From contig NZ_SDKC01000001.1 in assembly GCF_004123145.1 (NCBI RefSeq), positions 2,823,501-2,887,500 of the forward strand: DNA of 64,000 nt, in the 5' to 3' direction. A model generated the notes under the pieces. It searched no databases and was not told the origin of the DNA. It saw only the letters and a program-made list of their open reading frames with translations. A program made the position numbers and the translations under genes. Of the stretch, positions 1 to 8,743 are shown piece by piece (the stretch's first letter is position 1; each line of letters begins with the position of its first letter). The stretch is from Blautia faecicola. GTDB lineage: Bacteria > Bacillota > Clostridia > Lachnospirales > Lachnospiraceae.

Positions 1-1901
1 AGATGCTCTTCCAGATGTTCCAGCCACTCATCCTGATCAAGATCCTCCATATGAGACCATCGGCCGTGAAGCAGATATTCCACATCACCGGTTTTCTTCA
101 ACTGTTCAATCTGACACCTGATCTGTCGTTCGATCTCCTCTTCTGCCTGACTTCCAAACGCCCAGACAAATTCCTGCACCCTGTTGTCGGCACGTTTTCT
201 GGACGCACTGCGCTGTTCGTTATCCACACCGCCCTCTAAGGGATACGGACGGGTAATACCCATATCTTTCAAAGCAATATGTGTCGTTCTTCGCACACAG
301 CCTTCCTGAATCAAACATCCAAGTCCCAGCTGACGCATCTGTTCATTCAATCCTGCAATATGTTCTGTGATATAAAAACGTATATTTTTTTCTTTCAGTG
401 ACTCATATAAAAGTTTTAACCGATCTGCCGCTGTAATATCCATACTTCCGATTCCACTGGCATCCAAAATCACTGCTTTGGTATCTTCCCGCAGATTATC
501 CTCAATGTCACTTTGCAATACCTGAATATTGGCAAAAAACAGATTGCTGCTGAACCGGTAGATCAACACCCCTTCAATCGCATGGATCTGATCGCTTTCT
601 TTCAGATCCCGGAAATGCCGGTGTCCCGGCTGAATCCCAAGAAAGCCTCTGGAAGGCTTGGATGTCCGGATAATCATCTCTGAAAAAGAAAGGATGATTC
701 CAATCAATACTCCGTTGATAGTCCCAAGCATCAGTACACCGAAAAATGCTCCAGCAAAGATCAGATATTCCGTGCGGCTCACCTTCCACAGCCGCACCGC
801 CAGATCAAATTCTGTCGCTCCCAATAACGCTGAAATCACGATCGCTGTCAGCACCGGAATCGGAAGATACCCGATAAATCCGGTTCCGCAAAGCAACAGT
901 ACGATCATCGACAGCCCAGCCACGATACCGGTCAGCTGAGTTTTCGCCTGATACTGCTCCCCCATCGCCGTTCTTGACACCGATCCGTTGATCGGGCAGC
1001 ATCCGGTAAACGATGCGATAAGATTTCCCATGGCAAATGCAAGAATCTCCTGATTGTCATTGATCCGGTAACGGTTTTTCTGTGCAAAGCTGTTCTCCGC
1101 GAGTAATGTTTCTGCCATGATGACAACTGCTACCGAAAGGCTGACCGTCACAGCTTCTTTTAACGGAACCGATCCAAAATCCGGAATACTCCATGCCGGA
1201 AGTCCCGGTTTCACTGCCGCGAGTGTCTGAATCCCCAGATCTTCCAGCTGAAATACCACCGTGCCAATTGCTCCCAGCGCCATCAGAAGCACTGCCATCG
1301 GAAATTTGGGAATGATCTTTTTGGATACCAGAAGGATCACCAGTGCACCGACGCCCAGAAGCAGCGATGGCAGATGAAAGACCGTCCGGCTCTCCCAGAT
1401 ATGTTCCAGCAGTTCCGGAAGTTCGCCGACGCCTGCTTTGCCGCCAAATAATTTCGGCACCTGCATCAGAATGATCGTGGTACAGATACCACTGATAAAT
1501 CCGCCCATCACCGGAGCCGAGATATAATTCACCAGTTTTCCTGCCCGGCACAGATAGAAGACCAGCAGCCAGACTGCCACAAAAAAGGTCAGCACCGGAA
1601 CCGCCGCAAGCGCTTCCCGCGATCCGCCCTCAATCCCCAGACTTACCAGTGCCGATCCCACCAGTGCCGCCGGAGCCGCATCCACCCCGAAGATAAACTG
1701 CGGTGAAGTGGAAAACAGCGCAAACAGTAAGATTGGAAATACCGAGCCATACAGTCCGTACACCGCCGGAAGCCCCGCGATCTGCGCGTATCCCATCGAT
1801 ATCGGGATCGACACCGCCATGATCACAAGCCCCGCCAGAAGATCTTTCGGCAGGTTTTTCCACTCATAAGGTCTTATGGTTTTGCACAAAGATACTTTCA
1901 T
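1..1901 (-). CDS. SulP family anion permease with STAS domain, partial (3' end off window)
   Basis: Membrane transporter of the SulP/SLC26 family (sulfate or another anion; substrate not determinable). Reading leftwards from ATG at 1899-1901, preceded by AAGGAGATGG, the frame stays open to the window edge, giving at least 633 residues. Residues 1-400 are a run of hydrophobic segments including the early DLLAGLVIMAVSIPISMGYA stretch typical of SulP transmembrane helix 1. Residues about 435-550 form a cytoplasmic STAS domain with ILDASGIGSMD, the conserved Asp-x-Ser-Gly loop. About 80 further residues continue beyond the STAS domain, so the protein is longer than a minimal SulP. It is the left end of the window, so downstream partners are unseen. 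Family assignment is firm; transported ion is not. Confidence 0.93.
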   Translation of the reverse strand, partial: MKVSLCKTIRPYEWKNLPKDLLAGLVIMAVSIPISMGYAQIAGLPAVYGLYGSVFPILLFALFSTSPQFIFGVDAAPAALVGSALVSLGIEGGSREALAAVPVLTFFVAVWLLVFYLCRAGKLVNYISAPVMGGFISGICTTIILMQVPKLFGGKAGVGELPELLEHIWESRTVFHLPSLLLGVGALVILLVSKKIIPKFPMAVLLMALGAIGTVVFQLEDLGIQTLAAVKPGLPAWSIPDFGSVPLKEAVTVSLSVAVVIMAETLLAENSFAQKNRYRINDNQEILAFAMGNLIASFTGCCPINGSVSRTAMGEQYQAKTQLTGIVAGLSMIVLLLCGTGFIGYLPIPVLTAIVISALLGATEFDLAVRLWKVSRTEYLIFAGAFFGVLMLGTINGVLIGIILSFSEMIIRTSKPSRGFLGIQPGHRHFRDLKESDQIHAIEGVLIYRFSSNLFFANIQVLQSDIEDNLREDTKAVILDASGIGSMDITAADRLKLLYESLKEKNIRFYITEHIAGLNEQMRQLGLGCLIQEGCVRRTTHIALKDMGITRPYPLEGGVDNEQRSASRKRADNRVQEFVWAFGSQAEEEIERQIRCQIEQLKKTGDVEYLLHGRWSHMEDLDQDEWLEHLEEH

Positions 1902-1987
1902 GGATTTCCATCTCCTTATTGCATTTCTTTTTTTACAGTATTCTTTTTATTATAACATACTTTTTTCTTTTCACCAGTAAACAATTG

Positions 1988-2021
1988 CAAAATGGAGCCT
2001 GTTTTTTCAGACCCCATTTTG
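1988..2021. other. 8-bp inverted repeat upstream of the SulP gene
   Basis: CAAAATGG at 1988-1995 pairs with CCATTTTG at 2014-2021, lying between the SulP start and the end of the GH32 gene. No clear T-run follows in either direction, so it may be an operator or a weak terminator. Function not assigned. Confidence 0.3.
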
Positions 2022-2132
2022 TGAATTATACTTACCCTCGAATCACCAGTACATCGTTTCTCTTTTAAAATATTGTAACTGTCCGGCAGGTGATATCCCG
2101 CGAAGTGTTCTGAAAAGAACGAGATAAAATCA

Positions 2133-2164
2133 GGGCCGCCGCACCAAAAACAGTACGGCGGCCC
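2133..2164 (-). terminator. Rho-independent terminator after the GH32 gene
   Basis: A perfect 9-bp GC-only stem, GGGCCGCCG (2133-2141) with CGGCGGCCC (2156-2164), loop of 14 nt, begins 9 bp beyond the GH32 stop codon. The tail on the minus strand (TGATTTTATC) is only moderately T-rich. Confidence 0.7.
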
Positions 2165-2173
2165 GATTCCCTT

Positions 2174-3589
2174 TTACAGATATGCAATACTCTGATTCTC
2201 AAATACCGCACTTCCATCTGTAACTCCCAGGCAGATTCCCTCCCCAGGATTTGTATACATGCGGGTATTCAAGGCAACTCCGTCCACATACAGTGTAGCA
2301 ATCGTATCATCCACGATAATCTGTACATGATATTTCTTTCCAGGAACCAGACGAATCAGACGTTCCAGTCCCATGTTATTCATCTGTGGCCATGGCCAGT
2401 TCGGAGATTTCTCGAAGGTCACACGATCCTTCGGGCATTCAAATGTAAAGGAATAGAATTCATCATCCGCTTCCTGAGCCCGTACTCCGATTGAAAATCC
2501 ACGGGTACCTTCAGCAAATGTGACATCTGCTTCGTATCGATAGCAGTCACCGGTCTTCGTTACTACATGCTGTAATGCTCTTCCTGATTCTTTTTCCAGT
2601 TTTACATCATCCAGCTTTTTCTCATCCTTAAATGCATTCCATACCGTATCCGGGATCCGGCAGCCTAATGTGCCGTCTTCTCTCTGGTACAGTTCATGTG
2701 CTACAAAGGTTCCTGCCCAGATAAAATCTTCTTTATCTGCCTCCGGTCTGTACCAGAGATTTGCACTGTCTGTCTCGTTGGCACGTGTCGGAACCCATCC
2801 GAACAGAATCCTCTGATTGTTCAGCATGAAGGTTCTTCCTGCATAATAAGCTCTTCCGTCAAAAGCATCGTCATCCGGTGCGATCCACGGTCCTTTCAGA
2901 CTTTTTGCCATACGGTATACCTGTGTGGATGCATGGGAATATTCTGTTGTGATCAGATACCACCAGTCTCCCATCTTGAAAAGATCCGGCATCTCATGCA
3001 TGGTAAACAGATCCGGTGCCCAGAAATCCCCCTGAAACTCCCAGTCTGCAAGATCATCTGATGTAAAATAAACGGTTCTTCCTGTTGTTTTATGCTTGTC
3101 TCCTTCCAGACGTGCCCCCAGGATCAGAATATATTTTTCAGATTCGTCATCCCACAGTACAAACGGATCTCTCCAGTCATCCGGATCATATCCCGGCTGC
3201 GGAACAAAGGTCACTGCATCCTGCGTCTTTGTCCAGTGTTTCAGATCCTCACTGACCGCATGCATCAGTACCTGAGATGGTTTTCCCTGTTTTGGATAAT
3301 CTCTGTTGTAACCGGTGTAGAATGCATGATATTTTCCTTCTCTGTCTTCGCAGATACTTCCGGCAAAGATAAACTGATCCTGCTCTTCATCCGTTCCTCT
3401 CGGAATCGCCACACCGCAATCCTCATAAGTCACAAAATCCTTTGTGGTTGCCAGATCCCAGCCAAACGGCTCTCCAAAAGGGCACGGCACTCTGGTATCT
3501 CTCTGATGAAAAAGGTAAAAAGTATCACCCTTTCCAAAAGGCATACAATCGCCAAACCAGGTCTGTGGATGCTGATAGTAAATTTTCAT
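2174..3589 (-). CDS. Glycoside hydrolase family 32 (beta-fructosidase type)
   Basis: Probable retaining beta-fructosidase acting on sucrose or fructans. 471 residues, no signal peptide, so intracellular. The family's three acidic motifs are visible: Asp14 in WFGDCMPF (equivalent of the WMNDPNG nucleophile), WRDP at 139-142 with Asp141 as transition-state stabiliser, and Glu199 in EMPD as acid/base. Residues 1-300 fit the five-bladed propeller and about 330-471 the C-terminal beta-sandwich of GH32. The Asn of the canonical NDPNG loop is replaced by Gly, and PNG by CMP, so specificity may be unusual. No PTS or ABC sugar transporter lies alongside; a MITE copy sits 97 bp upstream of the start and a terminator follows the stop, so it looks monocistronic. 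GH43/GH68 relatives are the alternative reading. Confidence 0.85.
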   Translation of the reverse strand: MKIYYQHPQTWFGDCMPFGKGDTFYLFHQRDTRVPCPFGEPFGWDLATTKDFVTYEDCGVAIPRGTDEEQDQFIFAGSICEDREGKYHAFYTGYNRDYPKQGKPSQVLMHAVSEDLKHWTKTQDAVTFVPQPGYDPDDWRDPFVLWDDESEKYILILGARLEGDKHKTTGRTVYFTSDDLADWEFQGDFWAPDLFTMHEMPDLFKMGDWWYLITTEYSHASTQVYRMAKSLKGPWIAPDDDAFDGRAYYAGRTFMLNNQRILFGWVPTRANETDSANLWYRPEADKEDFIWAGTFVAHELYQREDGTLGCRIPDTVWNAFKDEKKLDDVKLEKESGRALQHVVTKTGDCYRYEADVTFAEGTRGFSIGVRAQEADDEFYSFTFECPKDRVTFEKSPNWPWPQMNNMGLERLIRLVPGKKYHVQIIVDDTIATLYVDGVALNTRMYTNPGEGICLGVTDGSAVFENQSIAYL

Positions 3590-3686
3590 GCTTTTCCCTC
3601 TCTTTCCTGTCTTTTATTCTATTCTCTTTCCGTCACTGATCCTGAAAAACTGTTTGCTGAAAGAAACGAATTCTTCGGAATCTGCC

Positions 3687-3850
3687 TAGAGCGTGTCTGA
3701 AAAAGGCTTTTCGTGAGCTGCGAGTCCCAGTTTGTGGGAGCTTTTATCCGAATGAGGGCGGCGTAGCGGGCTACGGCAACCGAATGAGGGTAAAATATAC
3801 CGCAAAGTGGGGCTTGCAGATTGCGGAAATGATTTTTCAGACACGCTCTA
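3687..3850. mobile_element. MITE-like element, family A, copy 1 (164 bp)
   Basis: 164 bp flanked by TA dinucleotides with near-perfect terminal inverted repeats (GAGCGTGTCTGAAAAA at the left, its complement at the right). Copy 2 at 8565-8728 differs at two positions only. It contains a direct repeat CCGAATGAGGG on both sides of a short GTAGCGGGCTAC hairpin. There is no coding capacity. TA target duplication suggests mobilisation by an IS630/mariner-type transposase in trans; none is in the window. Confidence 0.85.
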
Positions 3851-4589
3851 GCATTTCATAAAACAAAAAGAGGAAGAGACTCTCAGCCCCTCCCCCCGCG
3901 CCTGCAGGCTTCGCAAGTTTCCACAGAACGATCACTGAACTCAGTATACGTCATCTCAAATACACTGTCAACACAACAAAAGCCATTACATCCGGAATCT
4001 TTCCGGCAATTGTTACTGTTCACTCCCGGGAGTTTGACAGTTGCATCTATCAAAAAGTCCGTTAAACCCGCATAAACTCTACTTTTTCTTTGTCAAATAA
4101 TTTGTTTTAAATTATAGTAATGTCTATAATAATTAACCTTTCGTGAATAAAATAGTATTCTCTTTATAAGCACTTATCTATTCTTCGATAAGTATTGGAA
4201 TCCCTTAATTTTACAGTGTTTTTCAATTTTTTATCTGTAATGAAAACATTACTATATTTTAAAAATCGCATCCAAACTGCTGTAAATCCGATAAACGTTG
4301 GACTTACAGCAGTTTTTATTTTTTTAACTGTCAAAGACGGGATTATATCACTGCTTTTTTCTTGCGTCAAGATGATGTAATTTTGCAAATTACAGCTGTG
4401 TAATATGCTTTTCTTTTATCCTATATCCACCTTTTCCGCAAACTGCTATTTTCATCTCTATATTTACTCCTTTTCTTTTTCTAAATAATAAGCATTACAT
4501 ATGACCATACTTCAAACTGTTTTCGAAAAATAATTAAATTAATATAATGTCTATTTTGCCATTACATCAAATATCTCCTTAAATGCTTC
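3851..4589. other. 740-bp AT-rich intergenic region, no gene recognised
   Basis: Lies between MITE copy 1 and the zinc-ribbon gene. It holds a 12-bp palindrome ACTCCCGGGAGT around 4022-4033, a 7-bp stem at 4172-4178/4187-4193 and the strong hairpin listed at 4274-4325. Short reading frames on both strands around 4164-4388 arise from that hairpin and show no protein character. Confidence 0.5.
4274..4325 (+). terminator. Strong intrinsic terminator, no obvious upstream gene on its strand
   Basis: A perfect 12-bp stem, AAACTGCTGTAA (4274-4285) with TTACAGCAGTTT (4304-4315), is followed on the plus strand by TTATTTTTTT. On the minus strand it lies 275 bp beyond the zinc-ribbon stop and has a poorer T-run, so it may end that operon bidirectionally, or end an unannotated plus-strand RNA. 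Confidence 0.7.
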
Positions 4590-4784
4590 TTACTCCACTT
4601 CCTCCAGTTCTGTTCCTTCCGGAAGAATATATCCGCAGTTATCACATACTCCGTCCTCTGCGAGTATCCCGTCTTTCACAAAGGCTTCAATGCCTTCCGG
4701 TTCATGACAGCGTGGACAATCTAATTCCTGTATCTTTTTCTGATTTCTTACATCCTGGCAATTGGCAAATTCAATTTTACCCAT
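4590..4784 (-). CDS. Small zinc-ribbon protein (64 aa)
   Basis: Last gene of the CooC-like/AAA/VWA operon, 16 bp after the VWA stop. The start is the ATG at 4784 because GGGAGGAATCACT precedes it; an upstream in-frame ATG lacks a ribosome site. Two CxxC knuckles, CPRC and CDNC, about 24 residues apart, make a compact zinc ribbon, followed by a very acidic tail (EGTELEEVE). I do not recognise a named family. Its place in the operon suggests a metal-handling or adaptor role for the AAA/VWA pair; this is inference. Confidence 0.75.
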   Translation of the reverse strand: MGKIEFANCQDVRNQKKIQELDCPRCHEPEGIEAFVKDGILAEDGVCDNCGYILPEGTELEEVE

Positions 4785-4800
4785 AGTGATTCCTCCCTTT

Positions 4801-6618
4801 TCATTCCATATCAATTTGTCTTCGCAAAAAAGTTCCTACCATACGGGAAAAATTGCTGATATTACGAATATAGGCAAAATCTTTTCCATAGATTCTCTTT
4901 TCCACGGAGAGTTCTTCTTCATTCCCTACAAAAATACCAATTACGAAAATTCCCTGATTTCTGACCCGCCGCACCTCATAAGCAGTATCTTTCACAGCTC
5001 CTTCTCCGTCATAGATCCTGGGCTGGCGGGTTCCTGGTCGTTGTATGCTCATATCACAGGGTTTTCCATCACTTAATACGATTAAAATCTTATTTTTTTC
5101 CGGTCGCTCCATGAGAGAGGAAGAGACTGTTTTCAGTGCAAGCCCATCTCTGTTATTGGCATACGCCCGAAATTGAAAGATTCTTTCATTTGTTTCCCTT
5201 GGATCTTCATAATCCCGAAATCTCTGAAGTACTGTATATCCCCAGAAGGCACAGTATCCTGTCACCCGATGAGGAATTCCTGCCTGACTTAATGCTTCAC
5301 TGATAATATATCCCTGCGCCGCTACCTGAGCCTGTCTGCCAGCCTGGGAACCACTGGAATCAATCAGGACGTCTATTACAAATTCAGAATCTTCTGATCT
5401 CTTTTTTCTATTAAATAGCTTGTCATCGTCTGTTCTTCCAATTTTCCATAACCGTTCTGGAACAAGCTGCCCTGCATCAGATCTGCTGACAAAATCATCC
5501 TTTCGGATTATAAATGCCCGTTTCAGTGACTCTGCCAACACAGAAATATTTCTTTTGATGATCCAGTGATTATTTCCATAATAGGCTTTATTTTTTTCAA
5601 ACTGCAGCTGAGCAAAACGGTATTGATTATTTTTTATGACAGGGTTCTGTAAAATTCCATCTGTAAGATACAGGATACAGTTTTTGTGGATTCCTGTACA
5701 AAATTTCCTGTTGATTCTGGCCTGCTCCGATTCACTTAGATACGATTTCCCGTAATTCAATTCCACATATTCCCGTATCCGTCGCACTGCCTGTGGATTT
5801 ATATTCTCCGAGCTTTCCGGAACTTCTTCATTTTCCGGAGAGAAATAAAATCTTTTTTTCTTTTTGTTTCTGATATCCAGACTCATCATCTTTTTTTTGA
5901 GATTAGAAAGATATTTTTGAATGATGTCTTCCATCTGTTCATCCGTCATGCATTCCTGCCACGCGTCATTGGCCAATGCCATATCCGGTAAATTTAGAAT
6001 TTTCTCCAGATTCCCATTCCTTTTTTCAAAAGAGGGATCCAGAACATGATTATAAATCTCATCTATCACGTTTATGACATCTTCCGTATTTTCCGCATCC
6101 TTCAGAGAAAAAATCTTGTACAATGCAATCTCTGCCTGTGGATCCATTCCCTCATCGTCTGTGTCCTCCAGAGCATGCTTTATATACAGAAGCCTAATCC
6201 TGTGAATCAGGTCTGTTCCAGCTTTGTCTGATACCTGCTCTTCCTCGGCCTTTTCCAATTCTCTGAACGCCTGTTCTCTGATTTCCTTTGTTCCCAAACG
6301 TTCTCGAATAATAAAACGATTCACTGCAGCATCCATGCATAATCCAGCAAGAGGCAAAAGCACATCTTCTCCAGCAGAAAAATGTAATTTTTTCATCAAA
6401 TACATGCCAAGTTTCTTCTGATCAAAATATCGTGCAAAGGCACCCTGCTTCACTGCCTCATATAAAACCGTTTGTTTTGAATACACATATTTTTCTGTGT
6501 CCGGTTCAAATTCTATATCATAATCACCACTGACTGTCCAAAAAAGATTTCTGATACGATTGCTGATCTCCAGACGATGTTCTTCCAGTTGTTCCGCCGG
6601 CCATCTGACATCCTCCAT
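4801..6618 (-). CDS. VWA-domain protein, NorD/CoxE/CobT-like partner of a MoxR-type ATPase
   Basis: 605 residues. The N-terminal about 400 residues are mostly helical and charged, with a basic patch near 240-257. The C-terminal von Willebrand A domain (about 413-600) has a MIDAS motif DSSGS at 420-424 and a second metal-site motif SDGKP around 516-520. This layout is that of NorD, CoxE and CobT proteins, which act with a MoxR/CbbQ-type AAA+ ATPase to insert or remodel metal centres in a target enzyme. The ATPase gene ends 6 bp upstream, so the two are co-translated. No signal peptide or membrane helix. Target enzyme not visible in the window. Confidence 0.8.
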   Translation of the reverse strand: MEDVRWPAEQLEEHRLEISNRIRNLFWTVSGDYDIEFEPDTEKYVYSKQTVLYEAVKQGAFARYFDQKKLGMYLMKKLHFSAGEDVLLPLAGLCMDAAVNRFIIRERLGTKEIREQAFRELEKAEEEQVSDKAGTDLIHRIRLLYIKHALEDTDDEGMDPQAEIALYKIFSLKDAENTEDVINVIDEIYNHVLDPSFEKRNGNLEKILNLPDMALANDAWQECMTDEQMEDIIQKYLSNLKKKMMSLDIRNKKKKRFYFSPENEEVPESSENINPQAVRRIREYVELNYGKSYLSESEQARINRKFCTGIHKNCILYLTDGILQNPVIKNNQYRFAQLQFEKNKAYYGNNHWIIKRNISVLAESLKRAFIIRKDDFVSRSDAGQLVPERLWKIGRTDDDKLFNRKKRSEDSEFVIDVLIDSSGSQAGRQAQVAAQGYIISEALSQAGIPHRVTGYCAFWGYTVLQRFRDYEDPRETNERIFQFRAYANNRDGLALKTVSSSLMERPEKNKILIVLSDGKPCDMSIQRPGTRQPRIYDGEGAVKDTAYEVRRVRNQGIFVIGIFVGNEEELSVEKRIYGKDFAYIRNISNFSRMVGTFLRRQIDME

Positions 6619-6624
6619 ACAAGT

Positions 6625-7557
6625 TTACCCCCATATGTCTTTTCCGGTCCAGGAAGATGGGATTCTGGTAGAAACCACATCTTCTACGATCTCTTTTTCA
6701 AATACATCAAAACTTTTATTTATGATCCCCATCTGGATTGCCTCAATTGGAGAAAGTCCGCTTCTTGTTGCCTTTACAGCAGAAACCAATCCTCTCAGGT
6801 CGAGAGATTTTGTTGAGATTTCTCCATGATAAGCTTTGATCTGCAAATCCAGAAACAATCCTGCAAAAGCCTTCAGTGCACTTTTTTTTCCCTCTGGAAA
6901 ATGTTGTCTTAATACAAAAAGGACACTATCCTCATCCATTTCAGGCATATCAATTACCATAAACCTTGAAACCAATGCTTCATTTAACTCTCTGGTACCT
7001 GCGTAACCATAATTCATCGTACCGATAAATCGTGTTGCCGGATGAAGTAAAATCCTGTTATATCCTGGAATATCAATTCTGCGCCGATGATCCAATGTGG
7101 CATGCAGTACAGAAACGGCATCATTTTTTGCCATATTGATTTCATCCAGGATTCCAAATCCTCCCAATTCCGCGCATTGGTAGATGGGGCCTTTCCGAAG
7201 GCGAACCTCATTATTTATAAAGGTATCCGTTCCAATCAGATCGGCACTGTCTGTATTTACATGAAAAGAAATGTCGTATTCCGGTCTTCCGAATATCCAT
7301 GCCAGTGTCTCACATAGCACATTTTTTCCTGTAGCTTTCGCACCGGAAAGTAACAGGTTATCTCCCTGAAGAAGCGCTGCCATTGACATTTCCAGAATCT
7401 TTTTCCCATAAAATAGGATATTCGGTTTTTCTACCCGTTCCTTTACCTGATCCTCTACCTCATAACGCATGTGAAAATCTCTCAGTTCTCCAATTAGTTC
7501 CTGCGCTATCTTCTGGTCTTCTAAATATTTTTCTATTTCTGTCCAATGATTTCTCAT
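6625..7557 (-). CDS. MoxR/NorQ/CbbQ-type AAA+ ATPase
   Basis: 310-residue cytosolic AAA+ ATPase of the MoxR superfamily. Walker A GAKATGKN at 72-79, Walker B GILDEIN around 135-141 (Asp138, Glu139), sensor-like FIGTMN, and an arginine-finger region NEALVSRFM. MoxR proteins form hexamers that remodel client enzymes together with a VWA partner; NorQ/NorD activate nitric oxide reductase and CbbQ/CbbO activate Rubisco. The Walker A ends GKN instead of GKT/S, as in some NorQ/CbbQ proteins. The gene lies 86 bp after a CooC-like gene and 6 bp before the VWA gene. The client is not encoded nearby. Confidence 0.88.
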   Translation of the reverse strand: MRNHWTEIEKYLEDQKIAQELIGELRDFHMRYEVEDQVKERVEKPNILFYGKKILEMSMAALLQGDNLLLSGAKATGKNVLCETLAWIFGRPEYDISFHVNTDSADLIGTDTFINNEVRLRKGPIYQCAELGGFGILDEINMAKNDAVSVLHATLDHRRRIDIPGYNRILLHPATRFIGTMNYGYAGTRELNEALVSRFMVIDMPEMDEDSVLFVLRQHFPEGKKSALKAFAGLFLDLQIKAYHGEISTKSLDLRGLVSAVKATRSGLSPIEAIQMGIINKSFDVFEKEIVEDVVSTRIPSSWTGKDIWG

Positions 7558-7642
7558 GAAGATTTTCCTTTCTTTGCAATTGGTTATACCAAATCAGACA
7601 ATATTTCTGTTTACTCAATCTTCATACTTTCAATCCTCCAAC

Positions 7643-8413
7643 TCACAATCCCAACTTCTTTACAATTTCTCCCAGTGCACTTCTTACAGGAGAATCTTTC
7701 GGAAGCCGTATGATCGGCTTTCCATCACAGTCATACTGATATACCTGGTCATCATGTGGTACAACCCCTAACAGTTCCAGTCCCTGATTTCGGATTTCTT
7801 CCAGAGTTCCGGCATCCAGTTTTCCATCCGGAACACGATTCACGATTAACCCAGTTTTCTGTGGTTTAAAGTTTAACTCCTTCATCAGCTTTGCAATACG
7901 TCCGGCTGCCTGAACACCTCTTCTGGAACAGTCACTTACAAGAATGGCAACTTCCATCATTGGCAGGATTCCTCTGCTGATATGTTCCATACCTGCTTCG
8001 TTATCAACCACAATATATGGATAATGGCTTTGCAGTTTCTGAACCTGGGTCTGCACAAGACCATTTACAAAACAATAGCAGCCCTGTCCCTGGGTTCGTC
8101 CCATTACCATCAAATCATAATCGTCTTCTTCTGCAATCGCATCAGAAAGACGCATTTCCAGATATGCCTGTTTTGTCATTCCTGCCGGAATCTGATATCG
8201 TGGATCAACTCCTGCACGTTCAATCTCTTCTCTCAGTTCTCCGAGTGTAATCTCCGGTTCAACACCAAGCACTTCGTTCAAATTTGCATTTGCATCTGCA
8301 TCCACCGCCAGGACCGGACGTTTTCCGCTTTCACATAAATACTGGATCAACAATCCACAAAGAGTTGTTTTTCCTACGCCACCTTTTCCTGATACTGCAA
8401 TTACATGTCCCAT
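7643..8413 (-). CDS. CooC-like nickel-insertion type MinD/ParA ATPase
   Basis: 256-residue P-loop ATPase. A deviant Walker A KGGVGKTT begins at residue 10, followed by VDADANANL at 38-45. Residues 112-114 are Cys-Tyr-Cys, the same CxC spacing and numbering as the metal-binding Cys112/Cys114 of CooC1, the ATPase that helps load nickel into anaerobic CO dehydrogenase. VVDNEAGMEHISRG and LIVNRV complete the CooC/MinD signatures. Preceded by AGGAGGAAAAAT. It is first gene of an operon with a MoxR ATPase, VWA protein and zinc ribbon, and is transcribed from the divergent promoter region at 8445-8493. No CODH (cooS/acsA) gene occurs in the window, so the client may be elsewhere or of another type. 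Confidence 0.88.
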   Translation of the reverse strand: MGHVIAVSGKGGVGKTTLCGLLIQYLCESGKRPVLAVDADANANLNEVLGVEPEITLGELREEIERAGVDPRYQIPAGMTKQAYLEMRLSDAIAEEDDYDLMVMGRTQGQGCYCFVNGLVQTQVQKLQSHYPYIVVDNEAGMEHISRGILPMMEVAILVSDCSRRGVQAAGRIAKLMKELNFKPQKTGLIVNRVPDGKLDAGTLEEIRNQGLELLGVVPHDDQVYQYDCDGKPIIRLPKDSPVRSALGEIVKKLGL

Positions 8414-8444
8414 ATTTTTCCTCCTAAATTTCTGAACAATCTGT

Positions 8445-8493
8445 TGACTTTTTCTTTAAACCTCATTATAGTTGTTACTATATGAATTACAAT
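8445..8493. promoter_or_regulatory. Divergent promoter with dyad operator, copy A (CooC operon / TetR)
   Basis: On the plus strand TTGACT (8445-8450), 17-bp spacer and TATAGT (8468-8473) form a sigma-A promoter towards tetR. The complementary strand reads TTGTAA, 16 bp, TATAAT towards the CooC gene over the same bases. The dyad TTGTTA-N9-TTACAA spans 8473-8493. Near-identical arrangements occur at 10346-10394 and, less conserved, at 13814-13853. A CTCAACA/TGTTGAG inverted repeat lies downstream at about 8522-8547. Confidence 0.7.
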
Positions 8494-8564
8494 AATCAGT
8501 CTGTGAGATTTGTATGGTTACTCAACACATCAGAAAAATTGTTGAGAAATCATATGATACTAAC

Positions 8565-8728
8565 TAGAGCGTGTTTGAAAAAGGCTTTTCGTGAGCTGCG
8601 AGTCCCAGTTTGTGGGAGATTTTATCCGAATGAGGGCGGCGTAGCGGGCTACGGCAACCGAATGAGGGTAAAATATACCGCAAAGTGGGGCTTGCAGATT
8701 GCGGAAATGATTTTTCAGACACGCTCTA
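8565..8728. mobile_element. MITE-like element, family A, copy 2 (164 bp)
   Basis: Same 164-bp TA-flanked element as at 3687-3850, differing at two positions (one inside the left terminal repeat). It lies between promoter A and the TetR gene and ends 4 bp before that gene's AGGAG ribosome site, so any tetR message must run through the MITE hairpin. Confidence 0.88.
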
Positions 8729-8743
8729 ATACAGGAGTATATA

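Noticed and set aside
1057-1551. 164-codon minus-strand frame within the SulP gene
   Set aside because: Gly/Ser/Arg-rich shadow of the true SulP frame, which runs unbroken to the window edge with clear membrane and STAS motifs.
4164-4388. Overlapping short frames on both strands around the 4274 hairpin
   Set aside because: They exist because the terminator is an inverted repeat; no ribosome site and low-complexity residues.
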